A DNA stretch of 64,000 nucleotides from Ferrimonas balearica (GCF_019802055.1 NZ_JAHVHW010000007.1:62001-126000); one strand, 5' to 3'. Positions 47,044 through 57,738 are shown, numbered from the stretch's first letter. Notes: generated from the sequence alone by a model not told the origin. Numbers and translations are program-made.

Positions 47044-48384
47044 ATGATTACAATAAAACAAGGATTGGACCTGCCCATCAGCGGCGGCCCAGAACAAGTA
47101 ATCCAGGATGGTCCCGCCATCGCTCGCGTTGCGATCCTGGGTGAAGAGTATATTGGCATGCGCCCCACTATGTCCGTAAAGGAAGGGGATCGCGTTAAGA
47201 AAGGCCAGGTGATCTTCGAAGACAAGAAGAATCCGGGCGTCCAATATACAGCCTTCGCCAGCGGGATTGTCAGTGCGATTAACCGGGGTGCCAAGCGCGT
47301 CCTCCAATCCGTGGTCATCGACGTTGATGGCGACGAACAAGAAACCTTCGCCCGCTACGACGCCTCCGCGCTGACTTCGCTGGAGCGTCAGGCTGTTCAG
47401 GACAACCTGGTTGCCAGTGGTCTGTGGACCGCTCTGCGCACCCGTCCGTTCAGCAAAGTGCCCGCATTGGACAGCATTCCGGCGGGCATTTTTGTTACTG
47501 CCATCGACACCAACCCGCTTGCTGCGGACCCGAAAGTCGTAATCGCAGACCAGTCCGAGGCCTTTAAGCAGGGCCTGACTGTGCTGACTCGACTCACCGA
47601 GGGTAAGGTTTTCCTCTGCAGCGGTGCCGAACAGGTTGCCGGTGCAGATGTGGCAGGTGTTGAGGCGGCTCAGTTTGCCGGTCCGCATCCGGCAGGTCTG
47701 CCGGGCACTCACATTCACAACCTGCTGCCAGCCAGTGCATCCCGCACCGTATGGCACATCGGTTACCAGGACGTCATCGCCATCGGAAAGCTGTTCACTA
47801 CCGGTGAACTGCACGTTGACCGTGTGGTCGCCCTGGCCGGCCCGGCGGTCGTGAAGCCCCGTCTGCTGCGCACCTCAATGGGCGCGGACCTGACTCAACT
47901 GACGGCAGGTGAACTGAGCCACAACCACGTCCGGGTGATCTCCGGCTCCGTGCTGGCTGGCCGCACTGCCGTGGGTCCTCACGCGTTCCTCGGTCGCTAC
48001 CACAACCAGGTTTGTGCGCTGACCGAAGGCGATGAGAAAGAGCTGTTTGGCTGGGTTCTGCCTGGTGCCAACAAGTTCTCCTTCACCCGCACTTTCCTGT
48101 CCCACTTCAGCCCGAGCAAGCTGTTCGATATGACCACCAGCACCGGCGGTTCCGACCGCGCCATGGTGCCGATCGGTCAGTATGAGCGTGTTATGCCTCT
48201 GGACATCCTGCCGACTCTGCTGCTGCGGGATCTTATCGCCCGTGACACCGACAACGCCCAACTGCTGGGTGCGCTGGAGTTGGATGAGGAAGATCTGGCC
48301 CTGTGTACCTTCGTTTGCCCCGGCAAGTACGACTACGGTCACGAGCTGCGCAGCTGCCTTGAGATCATCGAGAGGGAAGGCTAA
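47044..48384 (+). CDS. nqrA: Na+-translocating NADH:quinone oxidoreductase subunit A
   Basis: Peripheral, quinone-associated subunit on the cytosolic side. From ATG 47044 ([16 protein letters not shown]) the protein has 446 residues, equal to Vibrio NqrA (446). [21 protein letters not shown], the lipoyl-like domain and [24 protein letters not shown] are typical. The frame is open upstream to 46960 without family sequence. Stop overlaps nqrB start (TAATG). First gene of nqrABCDEF-apbE-nqrM. Confidence 0.96.
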   Translation: MITIKQGLDLPISGGPEQVIQDGPAIARVAILGEEYIGMRPTMSVKEGDRVKKGQVIFEDKKNPGVQYTAFASGIVSAINRGAKRVLQSVVIDVDGDEQETFARYDASALTSLERQAVQDNLVASGLWTALRTRPFSKVPALDSIPAGIFVTAIDTNPLAADPKVVIADQSEAFKQGLTVLTRLTEGKVFLCSGAEQVAGADVAGVEAAQFAGPHPAGLPGTHIHNLLPASASRTVWHIGYQDVIAIGKLFTTGELHVDRVVALAGPAVVKPRLLRTSMGADLTQLTAGELSHNHVRVISGSVLAGRTAVGPHAFLGRYHNQVCALTEGDEKELFGWVLPGANKFSFTRTFLSHFSPSKLFDMTTSTGGSDRAMVPIGQYERVMPLDILPTLLLRDLIARDTDNAQLLGALELDEEDLALCTFVCPGKYDYGHELRSCLEIIEREG

Positions 48385-49610
48385 TGAGTCTGAAGCATTT
48401 TATTGAGCGTATTGAGCCCGACTTTGAGAAGGGCGGGAAATACGAAAAGTGGTATGCGCTCTATGAAGCCGCGGCCACCATTCTCTATACCCCGGGTAAA
48501 ACCACCCGTGGTACCACGCACGTCCGCGACAACATCGACCTGAAGCGGATGATGATCACCGTTTGGCTGTGTACCTTCCCGGCCCTGTTCTTCGGTATGT
48601 ACAACGTCGGCTGGCAGGCTCAGGAAGCTCTGGCTGCCGGTTTTGGCACCCCGGACATGTGGCAGGTTGCCCTGTTTGAACTGCTGGGTGGCAGCCTGAG
48701 CACCGATACTGGTGTACTGGGACTGATGTTCTACGGTGCCTGTTTCTTCCTGCCCATCTACGCCGTGACCTTCGCGGTGGGTGGTTTCTGGGAAGTGCTG
48801 TTTGCCTCCGTGCGCAAGCACGAGGTGAACGAAGGCTTCTTCGTGACGTCCGTCCTGTTTGCCCTGACTCTGCCGGCGACCATTCCGCTGTGGCAGGTGG
48901 CTCTGGGTATCACCTTCGGCGTTGTGGTGGCGAAGGAACTGTTCGGCGGTACTGGCCGTAACTTCCTGAACCCTGCTCTGGCCGGTCGTGCGTTCCTGTA
49001 CTTCGCTTACCCGGCTCAGATCTCCGGTGATGCGGTTTGGGTTGTGGCCGACGGCTACTCCGGCGCCACCATGCTGGGTCAGGCAGCCGCCGGTACCATG
49101 GATTTCGCCAACTACGCCTGGTACGCCGCGTTCTCCGATCCGGCCTGGCAGGATGCGTTCCTGGGCTTTATCGAGGGTTCCGTTGGTGAAACCAGCACTC
49201 TGGCCCTGGCCATCGGCGGCCTGGCCATCATGTACACCCGCATCGCCTCCTGGCGCATCGTTGCCGGTGTCATGGTGGGCATGATCGCCATCGCCTCTCT
49301 GTTTAACCTGATTGGCTCTGACACCAACCCGATGTTTAACCTGCCGTGGACCTGGCACCTGGTTATGGGTGGCTTCGCTTTCGGTATGTTCTTCATGGCC
49401 ACGGATCCGGTTTCCGCCTCCTTTACCAACCCCGGTAAGTGGGCCTACGGCATCCTGATCGGTGTCATGACCGTGCTGGTTCGGGTGGTGAATCCCGCAT
49501 TCCCGGAAGGGATCATGCTGGCGATTCTGTTCGCCAACCTGTGGGCGCCGCTGTTTGACCACTTTGTGGCGCAGGCCAACATCAAGCGGAGACTGGCACG
49601 CAATGTCTAA
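48384..49610 (+). CDS. nqrB: Na+-NQR subunit B
   Basis: Integral membrane subunit, 408 residues, about ten helices. It carries a covalent FMN on Thr229 within SGATM ([11 protein letters not shown]), attached by the ApbE product encoded downstream. [28 protein letters not shown] is a strong NqrB block, and the N-terminal segment contains the putative sodium/quinone-site residues. Starts within the nqrA stop codon and overlaps nqrC by 8 bases. Confidence 0.96.
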   Translation: MSLKHFIERIEPDFEKGGKYEKWYALYEAAATILYTPGKTTRGTTHVRDNIDLKRMMITVWLCTFPALFFGMYNVGWQAQEALAAGFGTPDMWQVALFELLGGSLSTDTGVLGLMFYGACFFLPIYAVTFAVGGFWEVLFASVRKHEVNEGFFVTSVLFALTLPATIPLWQVALGITFGVVVAKELFGGTGRNFLNPALAGRAFLYFAYPAQISGDAVWVVADGYSGATMLGQAAAGTMDFANYAWYAAFSDPAWQDAFLGFIEGSVGETSTLALAIGGLAIMYTRIASWRIVAGVMVGMIAIASLFNLIGSDTNPMFNLPWTWHLVMGGFAFGMFFMATDPVSASFTNPGKWAYGILIGVMTVLVRVVNPAFPEGIMLAILFANLWAPLFDHFVAQANIKRRLARNV

Positions 49611-50382
49611 GAAAAACGATACCTTTGGCAAAACTCTGGGCGTGGTGATTGGCCTCTGCCTGGTGTGCTCCCTGGTGGTGTCCGGTGCCGCGGTTGCCCT
49701 CAAGCCTCTGCAGGAGCGCAACAAGGCGGAAGACACCCAGCGTTACGTACTGGAAGCGGCAGGTCTGCTGGATAAAGTGGACGGCGGCATTCAGGCCACC
49801 TTCAACCGTTACATCGACGCTCGGGTCATTGACTTCGACAGCGGTGAGATCGACAGCAGCATCGACGCGACCACTTACGACCAGCGTAAGGCCGCTCGTG
49901 ACCCGGCGACCTCCTCCGTTCCGGCCAACGACGTCGCCTCCATCAAGCGCCGTGCCGACAAAGGCCTGGTGTACCTGGTGAAGGACGAGAACGGCGAACT
50001 GGAAACCATCATCCTGCCGATCCACGGCTACGGTCTGTGGTCCACCATGTATGCGTTCGTGGCTCTGGAGCCCGACTTCAACACCATCAAGGCGCTGGTG
50101 TACTACGACCAGGGTGAAACCCCGGGTCTGGGTGCTGAAGTTGAGAACTCGCGCTGGAAAGCGCAGTGGGTGGGTAAGAAGCTGTTTGACGACAATGGCG
50201 AACTGGCCATCAAAGTTGTCAAAGGCGGTGCTCGCCAAGGAGACATCCACGGTGTAGATGGCCTGTCCGGCGCCACTCTGACCAGCAACGGTGTGCAGTA
50301 CAGCCTCGATTTCTGGATGGGTGAAGAAGGTTATGCAGCCTTCCTGGCTAAGGCCCGCAAAGGAGAGCTGAACAATGGCTGA
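49603..50382 (+). CDS. nqrC: Na+-NQR subunit C
   Basis: 259 residues with one N-terminal helix ([21 protein letters not shown]) and a periplasmic domain. Covalent FMN site is Thr225 in SGATLT ([12 protein letters not shown]). [19 protein letters not shown] and [14 protein letters not shown] are typical. It overlaps nqrB and nqrD (8 bases each), consistent with a tightly coupled operon. Confidence 0.96.
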   Translation: MSKKNDTFGKTLGVVIGLCLVCSLVVSGAAVALKPLQERNKAEDTQRYVLEAAGLLDKVDGGIQATFNRYIDARVIDFDSGEIDSSIDATTYDQRKAARDPATSSVPANDVASIKRRADKGLVYLVKDENGELETIILPIHGYGLWSTMYAFVALEPDFNTIKALVYYDQGETPGLGAEVENSRWKAQWVGKKLFDDNGELAIKVVKGGARQGDIHGVDGLSGATLTSNGVQYSLDFWMGEEGYAAFLAKARKGELNNG

Positions 50383-51004
50383 GAAATCCTTGAAAGAGGT
50401 CCTGGTCGGACCGATCTTCGGTAACAACCCGATTGCTCTGCAGGTTCTGGGTGTCTGTTCCGCTCTGGCGGTAACCACCAAGATGGAAACGTCCACCGTG
50501 ATGACGCTGGCGCTCATCTTCGTGACCGCGTTTTCCAACCTGTTTATCTCGCTGATGCGAAACCACATTCCCGGCAGCGTCCGAATCATCGTTCAGATGA
50601 CCGTTATCGCCTCGCTGGTAATCGTGGTGGACCAGGTGCTCAAGGCGTACGCCTATGACATCTCCAAGCAGCTGGCGGTATTCGTTGGTTTGATCATCAC
50701 CAACTGTATCGTAATGGGCCGCGCTGAAGCCTTTGCCATGAAGAGCCCGCCGCTGGTGAGCTTCGTTGATGGCGTCGGTAACGGCCTGGGCTACGGCTTT
50801 ATCCTGCTGACCGTAGGGTTCTTCCGCGAGCTGTTTGGCAGCGGCACCCTGTACGGTGTGGAGATCTTCTCTAAGGCCTCCGAGGGTGGTTGGTATCAGC
50901 CGAACGGTCTGATGCTGCTGGCCCCCAGCGCCTTCTTCCTGATTGGCTTCATCATCTGGGCGCTGCGCACCTGGAAGCCGGAACAGGTTGAGCCCAAGGA
51001 GTAA
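50375..51004 (+). CDS. nqrD: Na+-NQR subunit D
   Basis: 209 residues, six helices, paired with NqrE in an inverted arrangement that holds an iron centre between conserved cysteines ([10 protein letters not shown] and [14 protein letters not shown]). Conserved [14 protein letters not shown] start and [13 protein letters not shown]. Ends 9 bases before nqrE. Confidence 0.96.
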   Translation: MAEKSLKEVLVGPIFGNNPIALQVLGVCSALAVTTKMETSTVMTLALIFVTAFSNLFISLMRNHIPGSVRIIVQMTVIASLVIVVDQVLKAYAYDISKQLAVFVGLIITNCIVMGRAEAFAMKSPPLVSFVDGVGNGLGYGFILLTVGFFRELFGSGTLYGVEIFSKASEGGWYQPNGLMLLAPSAFFLIGFIIWALRTWKPEQVEPKE

Positions 51005-51013
51005 GGAGCGAAC

Positions 51014-51622
51014 ATGGAACACTATATCAGCCTGTTTATCCGGGCGATCTTTATCGAAAACATGGCCCTCTCCTTCTTCCTGGGGATGTGTACCTTCCTG
51101 GCGGTTTCCAAGAAAGTGACCACCGCCATGGGTCTGGGTGTGGCCGTGATTGTGGTACTGACTCTGGCAGTACCGGTTAACCAGTTGATCTACACCAACA
51201 TCCTGGCTCCAGGTGCCCTGAAGTGGGCCGGCCTGCCGGATGCGGATCTGAGCTTCCTGCAGTTCATCACCTTTATCGGTGTGATTGCGGCCCTGGTTCA
51301 GATTCTGGAGATGGCTTTGGATAAGTACTTCCCGCCGCTCTACAACGCGCTGGGGATCTTCCTGCCGCTCATCACCGTAAACTGCGCCATCTTCGGTGCC
51401 GTGTCCTTTATGGCTCAGAAGGAGTACACCTTCGCTGAGTCCGTGGTCTACGGCCTGGGTGCGGGCACTGGTTGGGCGCTGGCTCTGGTGTTGCTGGCGG
51501 GTATCCGCGAGAAGATGAAATACGCTGACGTGCCGGACGGGCTGCGTGGTTTGGGGATCACCTTTATCACCGCTGGCCTGATGGCTCTGGGCTTTATGTC
51601 CTTCTCCGGGGTGTCGCTGTAA
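51014..51622 (+). CDS. nqrE: Na+-NQR subunit E
   Basis: 202 residues, six helices. [21 protein letters not shown] and [21 protein letters not shown] carry the cysteines that pair with those of NqrD around the membrane iron. Length is equal to the Vibrio protein (198-202). Twenty-five to thirty-five bases separate it from nqrF. Confidence 0.96.
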   Translation: MEHYISLFIRAIFIENMALSFFLGMCTFLAVSKKVTTAMGLGVAVIVVLTLAVPVNQLIYTNILAPGALKWAGLPDADLSFLQFITFIGVIAALVQILEMALDKYFPPLYNALGIFLPLITVNCAIFGAVSFMAQKEYTFAESVVYGLGAGTGWALALVLLAGIREKMKYADVPDGLRGLGITFITAGLMALGFMSFSGVSL

Positions 51623-51656
51623 GCGGCCGTCGCATAGGAAGTAAAAGGATTAGTCG

Positions 51657-52880
51657 ATGGAAATTGTACTCGGCGTAGGAATGTTTACCGCGATTGTGAC
51701 CGTGCTGGTATTGGTGATTCTGTTCGCCAAATCCAAGCTGGTGGCAAGCGGAGACGTTCGCATTGATATTAATGGCGATCCGGAAAAAGGGATCGTAACC
51801 AACCCTGGCGACAAGCTGCTGGGCAGCCTGGCCAATAACGGCGTATTCATCTCCTCCGCCTGTGGTGGTGGTGGCTCATGCGGTCAGTGTCGTGTGAAAG
51901 TGAAGTCCGGCGGTGGCGACATTCTGCCGACCGAACTGGACCACATCACCAAGCGTGAAGCCCGCGAAGGCTGTCGTCTGGCCTGTCAGGTGGCGGTGAA
52001 GAGCGACATGGAGATCGAGCTGCCTGAAGAGGTGTTTGGCATCAAGAAGTGGGAGTGCACCGTTGTCTCCAACGACAACAAGGCCACTTTCATTAAAGAG
52101 CTCAAGCTGGCGATCCCGCAAGGCGAGTCTGTACCGTTCCGTGCGGGTGGCTACATCCAGATCGAAGCACCGGCTCACCATGTGAAGTACAAGGATTTTG
52201 ATATCCCGGAAGAGTACCGTGGTGACTGGGAGCGCTTTGGCTTCTTTAACCTGGAGTCCAAGGTGGATGACGAAACCATCCGTGCCTACTCCATGGCCAA
52301 CTACCCGGAAGAGCATGGCATCATCATGCTGAACGTGCGTATCGCTACGCCGCCGCCGAACAACCTGTCCCTGCCTTGTGGTAAGATGTCTTCCTACATC
52401 TGGAGCCTCAAGCCGGGTGACAAGGTCACCATCTCCGGTCCCTTCGGTGAGTTCTTCGCCAAGGAAACCGACGCTGAAATGGTCTTCATCGGTGGTGGTG
52501 CCGGTATGGCTCCGATGCGCTCTCACATCTTCGACCAGCTCAAGCGCCTTAACTCCAAGCGTAAGATCAGCTTCTGGTACGGTGCCCGTTCCAAGCGTGA
52601 GATGTTCTACGTGGAAGACTTTGATGGCCTGGCGGCGGAGAACGATAACTTCAAGTGGCATGTTGCCCTGTCTGATCCTCAGCCTGAGGACAACTGGGAC
52701 GGCTACACCGGCTTTATTCACAACGTGTTGTACGAGAACTATCTGAAGAACCATGACGCGCCTGAAGATTGTGAGTACTACATGTGTGGGCCGCCGGTGA
52801 TGAACGCCGCCGTGATCAACATGCTGAAAGAGATGGGCGTTGAAGATGAAAACATCCTGTTGGATGACTTCGGCGGCTGA
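51657..52880 (+). CDS. nqrF: Na+-NQR subunit F (NADH-oxidising)
   Basis: 407 residues. An N-terminal anchor helix is followed by a plant-type [2Fe-2S] domain with Cys69, Cys75, Cys78 and Cys110 ([22 protein letters not shown]), then FAD ([11 protein letters not shown]) and NADH-binding ([14 protein letters not shown]) domains of the ferredoxin-reductase fold. It is the electron entry point of the pump. Confidence 0.97.
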   Translation: MEIVLGVGMFTAIVTVLVLVILFAKSKLVASGDVRIDINGDPEKGIVTNPGDKLLGSLANNGVFISSACGGGGSCGQCRVKVKSGGGDILPTELDHITKREAREGCRLACQVAVKSDMEIELPEEVFGIKKWECTVVSNDNKATFIKELKLAIPQGESVPFRAGGYIQIEAPAHHVKYKDFDIPEEYRGDWERFGFFNLESKVDDETIRAYSMANYPEEHGIIMLNVRIATPPPNNLSLPCGKMSSYIWSLKPGDKVTISGPFGEFFAKETDAEMVFIGGGAGMAPMRSHIFDQLKRLNSKRKISFWYGARSKREMFYVEDFDGLAAENDNFKWHVALSDPQPEDNWDGYTGFIHNVLYENYLKNHDAPEDCEYYMCGPPVMNAAVINMLKEMGVEDENILLDDFGG

Positions 52881-52894
52881 TCTGCGAATCGCAA

Positions 52895-53938
52895 ATGAAT
52901 AGAGGGTTCACGTTGTTCCGAACCACACTGAAATGGCTGGCCCCACTGGGGCTGGCCCTTTTTATCTTAGGTTGTGCGCCCCAGCAGCACGTGGTGTCCA
53001 TTCAGGGCCAAACCATGGGGACCACCTACCACATCACCTGGGTGCAACCCACCAAGCCGGTGGAGAGACTGACGCTGCAGGCCGCGGTTGATACCCGGCT
53101 GGAACAGGTTAACGACTCCATGTCGACCTGGCGGAAGGACGCGCTGATCAGCCAGTTCAATCGCCATAACTTTGATACCCCGATGCGCATTGATGACGAC
53201 TTTGTGCGGGTGTTGGAGGAGGCGATCCGACTGGCTCACCTGACGGACGGGGCGCTGGATGTTACCGTCGGTCCGTTGGTGAACCTCTGGGGCTTTGGTC
53301 CGGATGGACGGGTCACCTCGGCGCCCTCTTCGTTGGAGATCGCCGAAGCCAAGGCCCGGGTCGGCGTTGAGCATTTGCAGCTTAACGGTGAGTTCCTCAG
53401 CAAAGATCGGGCGGATCTGTACCTGGATCTCTCCTCCATTGCCAAAGGCTATGGAGTGGATGTGGTGGCCGAAGTGTTGGAGCAGCGTGGTATCCACAAC
53501 TATCTGGTTGAGGTCGGCGGGGAGTTGCGTTTAAGCGGCCATAAGCCGGACCAAAAACCCTGGAGAATCGCGATTGAGCAACCCGATGAAGATGGTCGTG
53601 AGGTGTTCAAGGTCATTGAGCCCGGAGAACTGGCTGTGGCCACTTCCGGCGATTATCGGAACTTCTTTGAGGAGAACGGGCGCCGTTTCTCTCATCTGAT
53701 TGATCCTCGTTCCGGCGAGCCGGTCAACACGCGTCTGGCTTCTGCCACCGTGCTGGCCCCCTCCTGCATGACCGCCGATGGCCTGGCAACGGCCTTTATC
53801 GTGATGGGCACGGAGCAGGCGCTGGCACTGGCGGAGCAAGAGTCTTTGCCAGCCATGTTTATCGAGAAATCTCCGGAGGGGTATAAGGTTCACTACTCCT
53901 CCGCTTTCCTGCCTTACCTGGGGGAGACCAACCCATGA
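52895..53938 (+). CDS. apbE: FAD:protein FMN transferase ApbE
   Basis: Attaches FMN to Thr residues of NqrB and NqrC from the periplasmic face. The 347-residue protein is a lipoprotein (FILGC, lipid site Cys27). GTTYHITW, STWRKDALISQFN, DVTVGPLVNLWGFGP, DLSSIAKGYGVDVVAE and the Mg/catalytic region HLIDPRSGEPV...MTADGLATAFIVMG all fit. Fourteen bases after nqrF, ending in an overlap with nqrM (ATGA). Confidence 0.95.
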   Translation: MNRGFTLFRTTLKWLAPLGLALFILGCAPQQHVVSIQGQTMGTTYHITWVQPTKPVERLTLQAAVDTRLEQVNDSMSTWRKDALISQFNRHNFDTPMRIDDDFVRVLEEAIRLAHLTDGALDVTVGPLVNLWGFGPDGRVTSAPSSLEIAEAKARVGVEHLQLNGEFLSKDRADLYLDLSSIAKGYGVDVVAEVLEQRGIHNYLVEVGGELRLSGHKPDQKPWRIAIEQPDEDGREVFKVIEPGELAVATSGDYRNFFEENGRRFSHLIDPRSGEPVNTRLASATVLAPSCMTADGLATAFIVMGTEQALALAEQESLPAMFIEKSPEGYKVHYSSAFLPYLGETNP

Positions 53939-54168
53939 ATACGTTTTTTGCCACTTTCGCTGCGATGCTGTTGCTGTTTGGCCTGATGTCGGTGGGTTAC
54001 CTCATCAAGAGAAAAGCGATCAGCGGTTCCTGCGGCGGTCTTGCGGGCGTCGGCATTGAGAAAGAGTGCGATTGTCCTGAGCCCTGCGATAAGCGCAAAG
54101 CCAAGATGGCCAAAGAGGCCGCAGAGGCGGAGCGTCGTGAGCGCCTGGCGCAAAACCGGATAATCTGA
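53935..54168 (+). CDS. nqrM: Na+-NQR maturation protein NqrM
   Basis: 77 residues: one helix (MNTFFATFAAMLLLFGLMSVGYLIKRK in part) followed by a cysteine-rich patch with GSCGGLAGVGIEKECDCPEPCDKRK in part, four conserved cysteines proposed to deliver iron for the NqrD/E centre. Always encoded after apbE in NQR operons. Overlaps the apbE stop. Last gene of the operon, followed by a terminator. Confidence 0.94.
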   Translation: MNTFFATFAAMLLLFGLMSVGYLIKRKAISGSCGGLAGVGIEKECDCPEPCDKRKAKMAKEAAEAERRERLAQNRII

Positions 54169-54185
54169 TCCCATCCCGCATACTG

Positions 54186-54210
54186 AGGCGACCATAAGGT
54201 CGCCTTTTTT
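54186..54210 (+). terminator. terminator of the nqr operon
   Basis: AGGCGACC/GGTCGCCT stem, loop ATAA, six T. Confidence 0.9.
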
Positions 54211-54278
54211 CACCACTTCACTCAGATACCCCTACTGACCTTCTCGTTGTTTTTTCAGTGCTAATCGGTATTTTGTTA

Positions 54279-54305
54279 TCAAAGCGTTGCCAAAGACGCC
54301 GATAA
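54279..54305 (+). promoter_or_regulatory. sigma-28 (FliA) promoter of the chemoreceptor gene
   Basis: TCAA (54279-54282), 15 bases, then GCCGATAA (54298-54305), a perfect -10 and a 3-of-4 -35 for the flagellar sigma factor. The start codon is 41 bases downstream of the -10. Confidence 0.8.
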
Positions 54306-54345
54306 CCATAAAACAAGACAAAGACAGGGTTTGGGAGTTTAGGGG

Positions 54346-56346
54346 ATGGAGATCCTACGTCGTTCCATAACGCGCCAGCTGGTGGCAGCCATCGGCGGAA
54401 GCGTGTTCATCATTTTGCTGCTTGGCAGCGCATGGCTTATCTCACAGAGTGCCAAGAAGACCCGGCAGGAAGTGACCGCCGAGGTGGCTCAACTGGTTAA
54501 GCAGCAGAGCACTGCCATTCAGGGCTTTTTTGAAGCGCGCGGGCAGGTGATCCACAGCATATTCGCCAATCCTCAGGTGGTACGGTTCTTCCGGGAATAC
54601 GATCAGCGCGGCGGTGACCTGGCCCGTAATGGGGACTACCAGGATACGGTGCGCTACTTCCGCCACTTCTCGGATCAGGACCCCAGCATCAAGAGCATCT
54701 TTTTCGGCAGTGAGAATACCCACGAGTATTTCGATCTCAATGGTCGCTATGAAGATGACCCCAACTACTACACCGCAAAGCGACCCTGGTGGGGAGAAGC
54801 GATCGCCCAGGGACGCCTTTTTGTGGGTGATCCGGCGGTAGACGCCAACGACGGCTCCATCTCCGCCACGGTCAAACTGCCGCTCTATGAGAATGGACGC
54901 TTTCTTGGTATTGGCGGCATGGACATCCTGATCAGCACCATCGGCGAGCGCTTGCTTTCGGAGGTGCGTTATCAGGGGCAGGGCCAGGCTTTCCTGGTTA
55001 CCGAGCAGGGTAAGTTGGTGTTCTTCCCGGGTTTCAGTGAGGCGTTCCCTCCTGGCTCCATGATGGCAGAGGTGGACACTCAGTTTGGCGAAACCGCGGG
55101 GTTCTCCGCGCTGGATACGGCGCTGAAGTCCGACGCCAGTGGTCAGGCTGAGGTGATGTTGTCCGGTGAGCCGATGTTGGTGAAGTGGCAGAGTGTTGAG
55201 AGCGACTATCCCCACCTGCGCTGGCGTCTGGGTCTGCTGCTGCCTCAAAGCGTGATTGGTGAGCGCGTAACCGACGCGGCCTGGTCCACGGCCTGGGCCA
55301 GCATTGGATTCACCCTGCTGCTCTGCTGTCTGGTTTGGGCCATGCTGCTGCCGTTACGCAGTCAGCTGGGGCGTTTGCTGGCGGCGATGGAGGAGATCGC
55401 TGACGGTGACGCGGATCTGCGTCAACGCATTGAACTGGACCGAATCGATGAACTGGGACGCCTTGGCTGTGCCTTTAACCGGTTTGCTGGTCGCATCCAT
55501 GAACTGGTGCGGCAAACCGCCAATATGACCAACTCGGTGCGCTCCGCCAGTGCCAATGCGGGCGAGGTGTGGCAGAAAACCATGCTGGCCATTGAGGAGC
55601 AGAAGTTGGAGGTTGACCAGGTGTCGACCGCCACCACCGAGATGGCTCAGACCAGTCACGAAATGGCTCAAGCGGCGACCCGGGTCAGCAACCATGCTGA
55701 ATCCGCGCAGCACCAGGTGGCGCAAGCGTCGCAGGAGGTGGGCAGCGCCAACGAAGGGATCCGCCGCCTCAACGAGCAGGTTCAGAGTGCCGCAGCGGTG
55801 GTGTCCGAGCTGCGCAGCAACTCAGAGCAGATTGGCGAAGTGCTGAACGTGATCCGGACCATCGCCGAGCAGACCAATCTGCTGGCGTTGAATGCCGCCA
55901 TTGAGGCTGCCCGTGCCGGTGAGCAGGGGCGGGGCTTCGCAGTGGTGGCGGATGAGGTACGCACCCTGGCGTCCCGTACCCAGGATTCCACTGCCAATAT
56001 TCAGCAGATCATTGCCCAACTGCAGCAGGCCAGTGAGGCGGCGCAGAAGGCGATGCAGGAGAGCTGTGAGGAAGCGGCTTCCAGTGCTGAGATCAGCGCC
56101 AAGATCAGCGATGCCCTGATGCAGGCTAATGGCGCGGTAGGGGAGATCCAGGGGCAGATCCATGAGATCAGTGCCGCTATCAGTCAGCAGGCTACAGTGG
56201 CGGAGGAGATCGACGCCAAGGTGATTCGGGTGCGGGAGTTGTCGGACGTCACTACCGCCGCCTCGGAAGCCCTGGAGGGCGCTGTGGGTGAGATGACCTC
56301 CTCATCCCGGGAGATTGGCGTACAGCTGGATCAGTTCAAGATCTGA
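54346..56346 (+). CDS. methyl-accepting chemotaxis protein with dCache-type sensor
   Basis: 666 residues. A first membrane helix at about 15-37 leads to a periplasmic dCache-like domain (about 40-300) with [22 protein letters not shown] in parts, [14 protein letters not shown] and GIGGMDI. A second helix (about 312-335) is followed by a HAMP-like region and the signalling domain with the invariant hairpin tip [37 protein letters not shown] (in parts). It should steer swimming by controlling CheA. The ligand is unknown; key dCache amino-acid residues are only partly kept (see findings). No CheR/CheB docking pentapeptide at the C-terminus. Confidence 0.93.
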   Translation: MEILRRSITRQLVAAIGGSVFIILLLGSAWLISQSAKKTRQEVTAEVAQLVKQQSTAIQGFFEARGQVIHSIFANPQVVRFFREYDQRGGDLARNGDYQDTVRYFRHFSDQDPSIKSIFFGSENTHEYFDLNGRYEDDPNYYTAKRPWWGEAIAQGRLFVGDPAVDANDGSISATVKLPLYENGRFLGIGGMDILISTIGERLLSEVRYQGQGQAFLVTEQGKLVFFPGFSEAFPPGSMMAEVDTQFGETAGFSALDTALKSDASGQAEVMLSGEPMLVKWQSVESDYPHLRWRLGLLLPQSVIGERVTDAAWSTAWASIGFTLLLCCLVWAMLLPLRSQLGRLLAAMEEIADGDADLRQRIELDRIDELGRLGCAFNRFAGRIHELVRQTANMTNSVRSASANAGEVWQKTMLAIEEQKLEVDQVSTATTEMAQTSHEMAQAATRVSNHAESAQHQVAQASQEVGSANEGIRRLNEQVQSAAAVVSELRSNSEQIGEVLNVIRTIAEQTNLLALNAAIEAARAGEQGRGFAVVADEVRTLASRTQDSTANIQQIIAQLQQASEAAQKAMQESCEEAASSAEISAKISDALMQANGAVGEIQGQIHEISAAISQQATVAEEIDAKVIRVRELSDVTTAASEALEGAVGEMTSSSREIGVQLDQFKI

Positions 56347-56364
56347 GTGCGGCATGGCGATCGG

Positions 56365-56390
56365 AGGGGGCCCTGGGGCCCCCTTTTTTT
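56365..56390 (+). terminator. chemoreceptor gene terminator
   Basis: AGGGGGCC/GGCCCCCT stem, loop CTGG, seven T. Confidence 0.9.
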
Positions 56391-56427
56391 GATTGAGTCC
56401 CGCCCAGACTGTGATAGCATTCGATAA

Positions 56428-56443
56428 CTGGATAAATATACAG
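56428..56443 (+). promoter_or_regulatory. LexA (SOS) box upstream of dinB
   Basis: CTGGATAAATATACAG: the right arm ACAG is perfect and the left arm differs at one base (CTGG for CTGT). It ends 10 bases before the dinB ATG, overlapping the probable promoter and start of transcript. Confidence 0.78.
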
Positions 56444-56453
56444 TTATTGGGCG

Positions 56454-57521
56454 ATGAGCGAATCGTTGAAAGGCCGTAAGATCATTCATGTGGACATGGA
56501 TTGCTTCTACGCCGCGGTGGAGATGCGGGATAACCCGGAGTATCGGGGCCGGCCGCTGGCGGTGGGTGGTAAGGCGGATTCCCGTGGGGTAATCGCCACC
56601 TGCAACTACGAAGCGCGCGCCTTCGGTGTCCGCTCCGCCATGCCCAGTAGTGAGGCCAAACGGCGCTGCCCGGAGTTGTTGCTGGTACGGGGCAGGATGG
56701 AGGTGTACAAAGCGGTCTCCGAGCAGATCCGCGCCATCTTCGCCCGCTATACCGACCTGATTGAGCCGCTCTCGCTCGATGAAGCCTACCTGGATGTTAC
56801 CGACTGCCCCTACTGTCAGGGCAGCGCGACCCGAATAGCCGAGCGGATACGGGCGGAGATCCTTGCTGAAACCGGGTTAACCGCGTCGGCAGGGATAGCG
56901 CCCAACAAGTTTCTGGCGAAAGTGGCCTCCGATGAGAACAAGCCCAATGGCCAGTGTGTGATCCCCCCTGATCGCACGGCCGAGTTCGCGGCCGCCCTGC
57001 CACTTCGTAAAATTCCGGGGGTAGGCCCCAAAACCGCAGAACGACTGGCTGAGCATGGCCTGCATATCGGAGCGGATGTGTTAGCGAAGACGCCTGAGCA
57101 ACTCGCGCACTGGTTGGGGAAATTTGGCCCGGTTCTGCATCAGCGGGCTCAGGGGATCGACCCGCGTCCGGTGCAAACCCATAGAGAGCGAAAGTCCGTC
57201 GGCGTGGAGACCACGCTGGCCCGGGACCTGACTCAGGCACCGGCCTGTTACCAGGTGCTGGAGGGGCTGCTTCCCGAGCTTGAGCGTCGGTTAAGGGGAC
57301 GCCCCTTTAAGGGGGTTCAGGTCAAACTGAAGTTTCACGATTTTCAGCAAACTACTCTGGCTCAGCAGGCGACGGTGCTGGAGTTGGCGCAGCTGAAAGC
57401 GATGGTTGATGGCGCGTTTGAGCGCGGCGAGGGACGTCGCGTACGGCTTGTGGGCGTCGCTGTCACTCTGGCGCCAGCAGAGGCGGAACAGGCTCAGCAA
57501 TTGCCGCTGGGATTGGGTTAG
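56454..57521 (+). CDS. dinB: DNA polymerase IV (DinB)
   Basis: Y-family translesion polymerase, error-prone and SOS-induced. The 355-residue protein has the catalytic carboxylates in HVDMDCFYAAVE and LSLDEAYLDVT, the steric-gate region CNYEARAFGVRSAMP, the helix-hairpin-helix IPGVGPKTAERL, and the little-finger domain SVGVETTLARDL. The C-terminus lacks an obvious QLxLF clamp-binding pentapeptide; it ends QQLPLGLG, which matches a clamp motif of the type QLPLGL. Preceded by a LexA box. Confidence 0.95.
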   Translation: MSESLKGRKIIHVDMDCFYAAVEMRDNPEYRGRPLAVGGKADSRGVIATCNYEARAFGVRSAMPSSEAKRRCPELLLVRGRMEVYKAVSEQIRAIFARYTDLIEPLSLDEAYLDVTDCPYCQGSATRIAERIRAEILAETGLTASAGIAPNKFLAKVASDENKPNGQCVIPPDRTAEFAAALPLRKIPGVGPKTAERLAEHGLHIGADVLAKTPEQLAHWLGKFGPVLHQRAQGIDPRPVQTHRERKSVGVETTLARDLTQAPACYQVLEGLLPELERRLRGRPFKGVQVKLKFHDFQQTTLAQQATVLELAQLKAMVDGAFERGEGRRVRLVGVAVTLAPAEAEQAQQLPLGLG

Positions 57522-57641
57522 TGATTTATGATGGACCGGTCGCCATATTTCGATGAGTAAACTGGCGATTCATAAAACCGGGGAGAGTTTCGCTAACTTT
57601 CAGTGAATTATGAATATTTATGTTAATTGACTGTGGTTTTA

Positions 57642-57655
57642 TTGATCGCGATCAA
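57642..57655 (+). promoter_or_regulatory. perfect FNR box
   Basis: TTGATCGCGATCAA matches the FNR consensus TTGAT-N4-ATCAA exactly. Its centre (57648.5) lies 41.5 bases before a predicted start at about 57690, with a -10-like TAGTCT at 57678-57683. This is the geometry of a class II FNR-activated promoter. In Shewanella the FNR homologue is EtrA. Confidence 0.85.
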
Positions 57656-57738
57656 CCGTGTTTTGAGCATCTGCTCCTAGTCTGTGATTAAGCCCCCTCG
57701 ATATAAGCGGGGCATGCGCAGAGTTAAGGAGGCCCAGG

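Noticed and set aside
46815-47144. 109-codon plus-strand frame before nqrA
   Set aside because: Overlaps nqrA in another frame, has a Cys/Arg/Ser-rich sequence with no family and no ribosome-binding site; the stretch is better read as the nqr leader.
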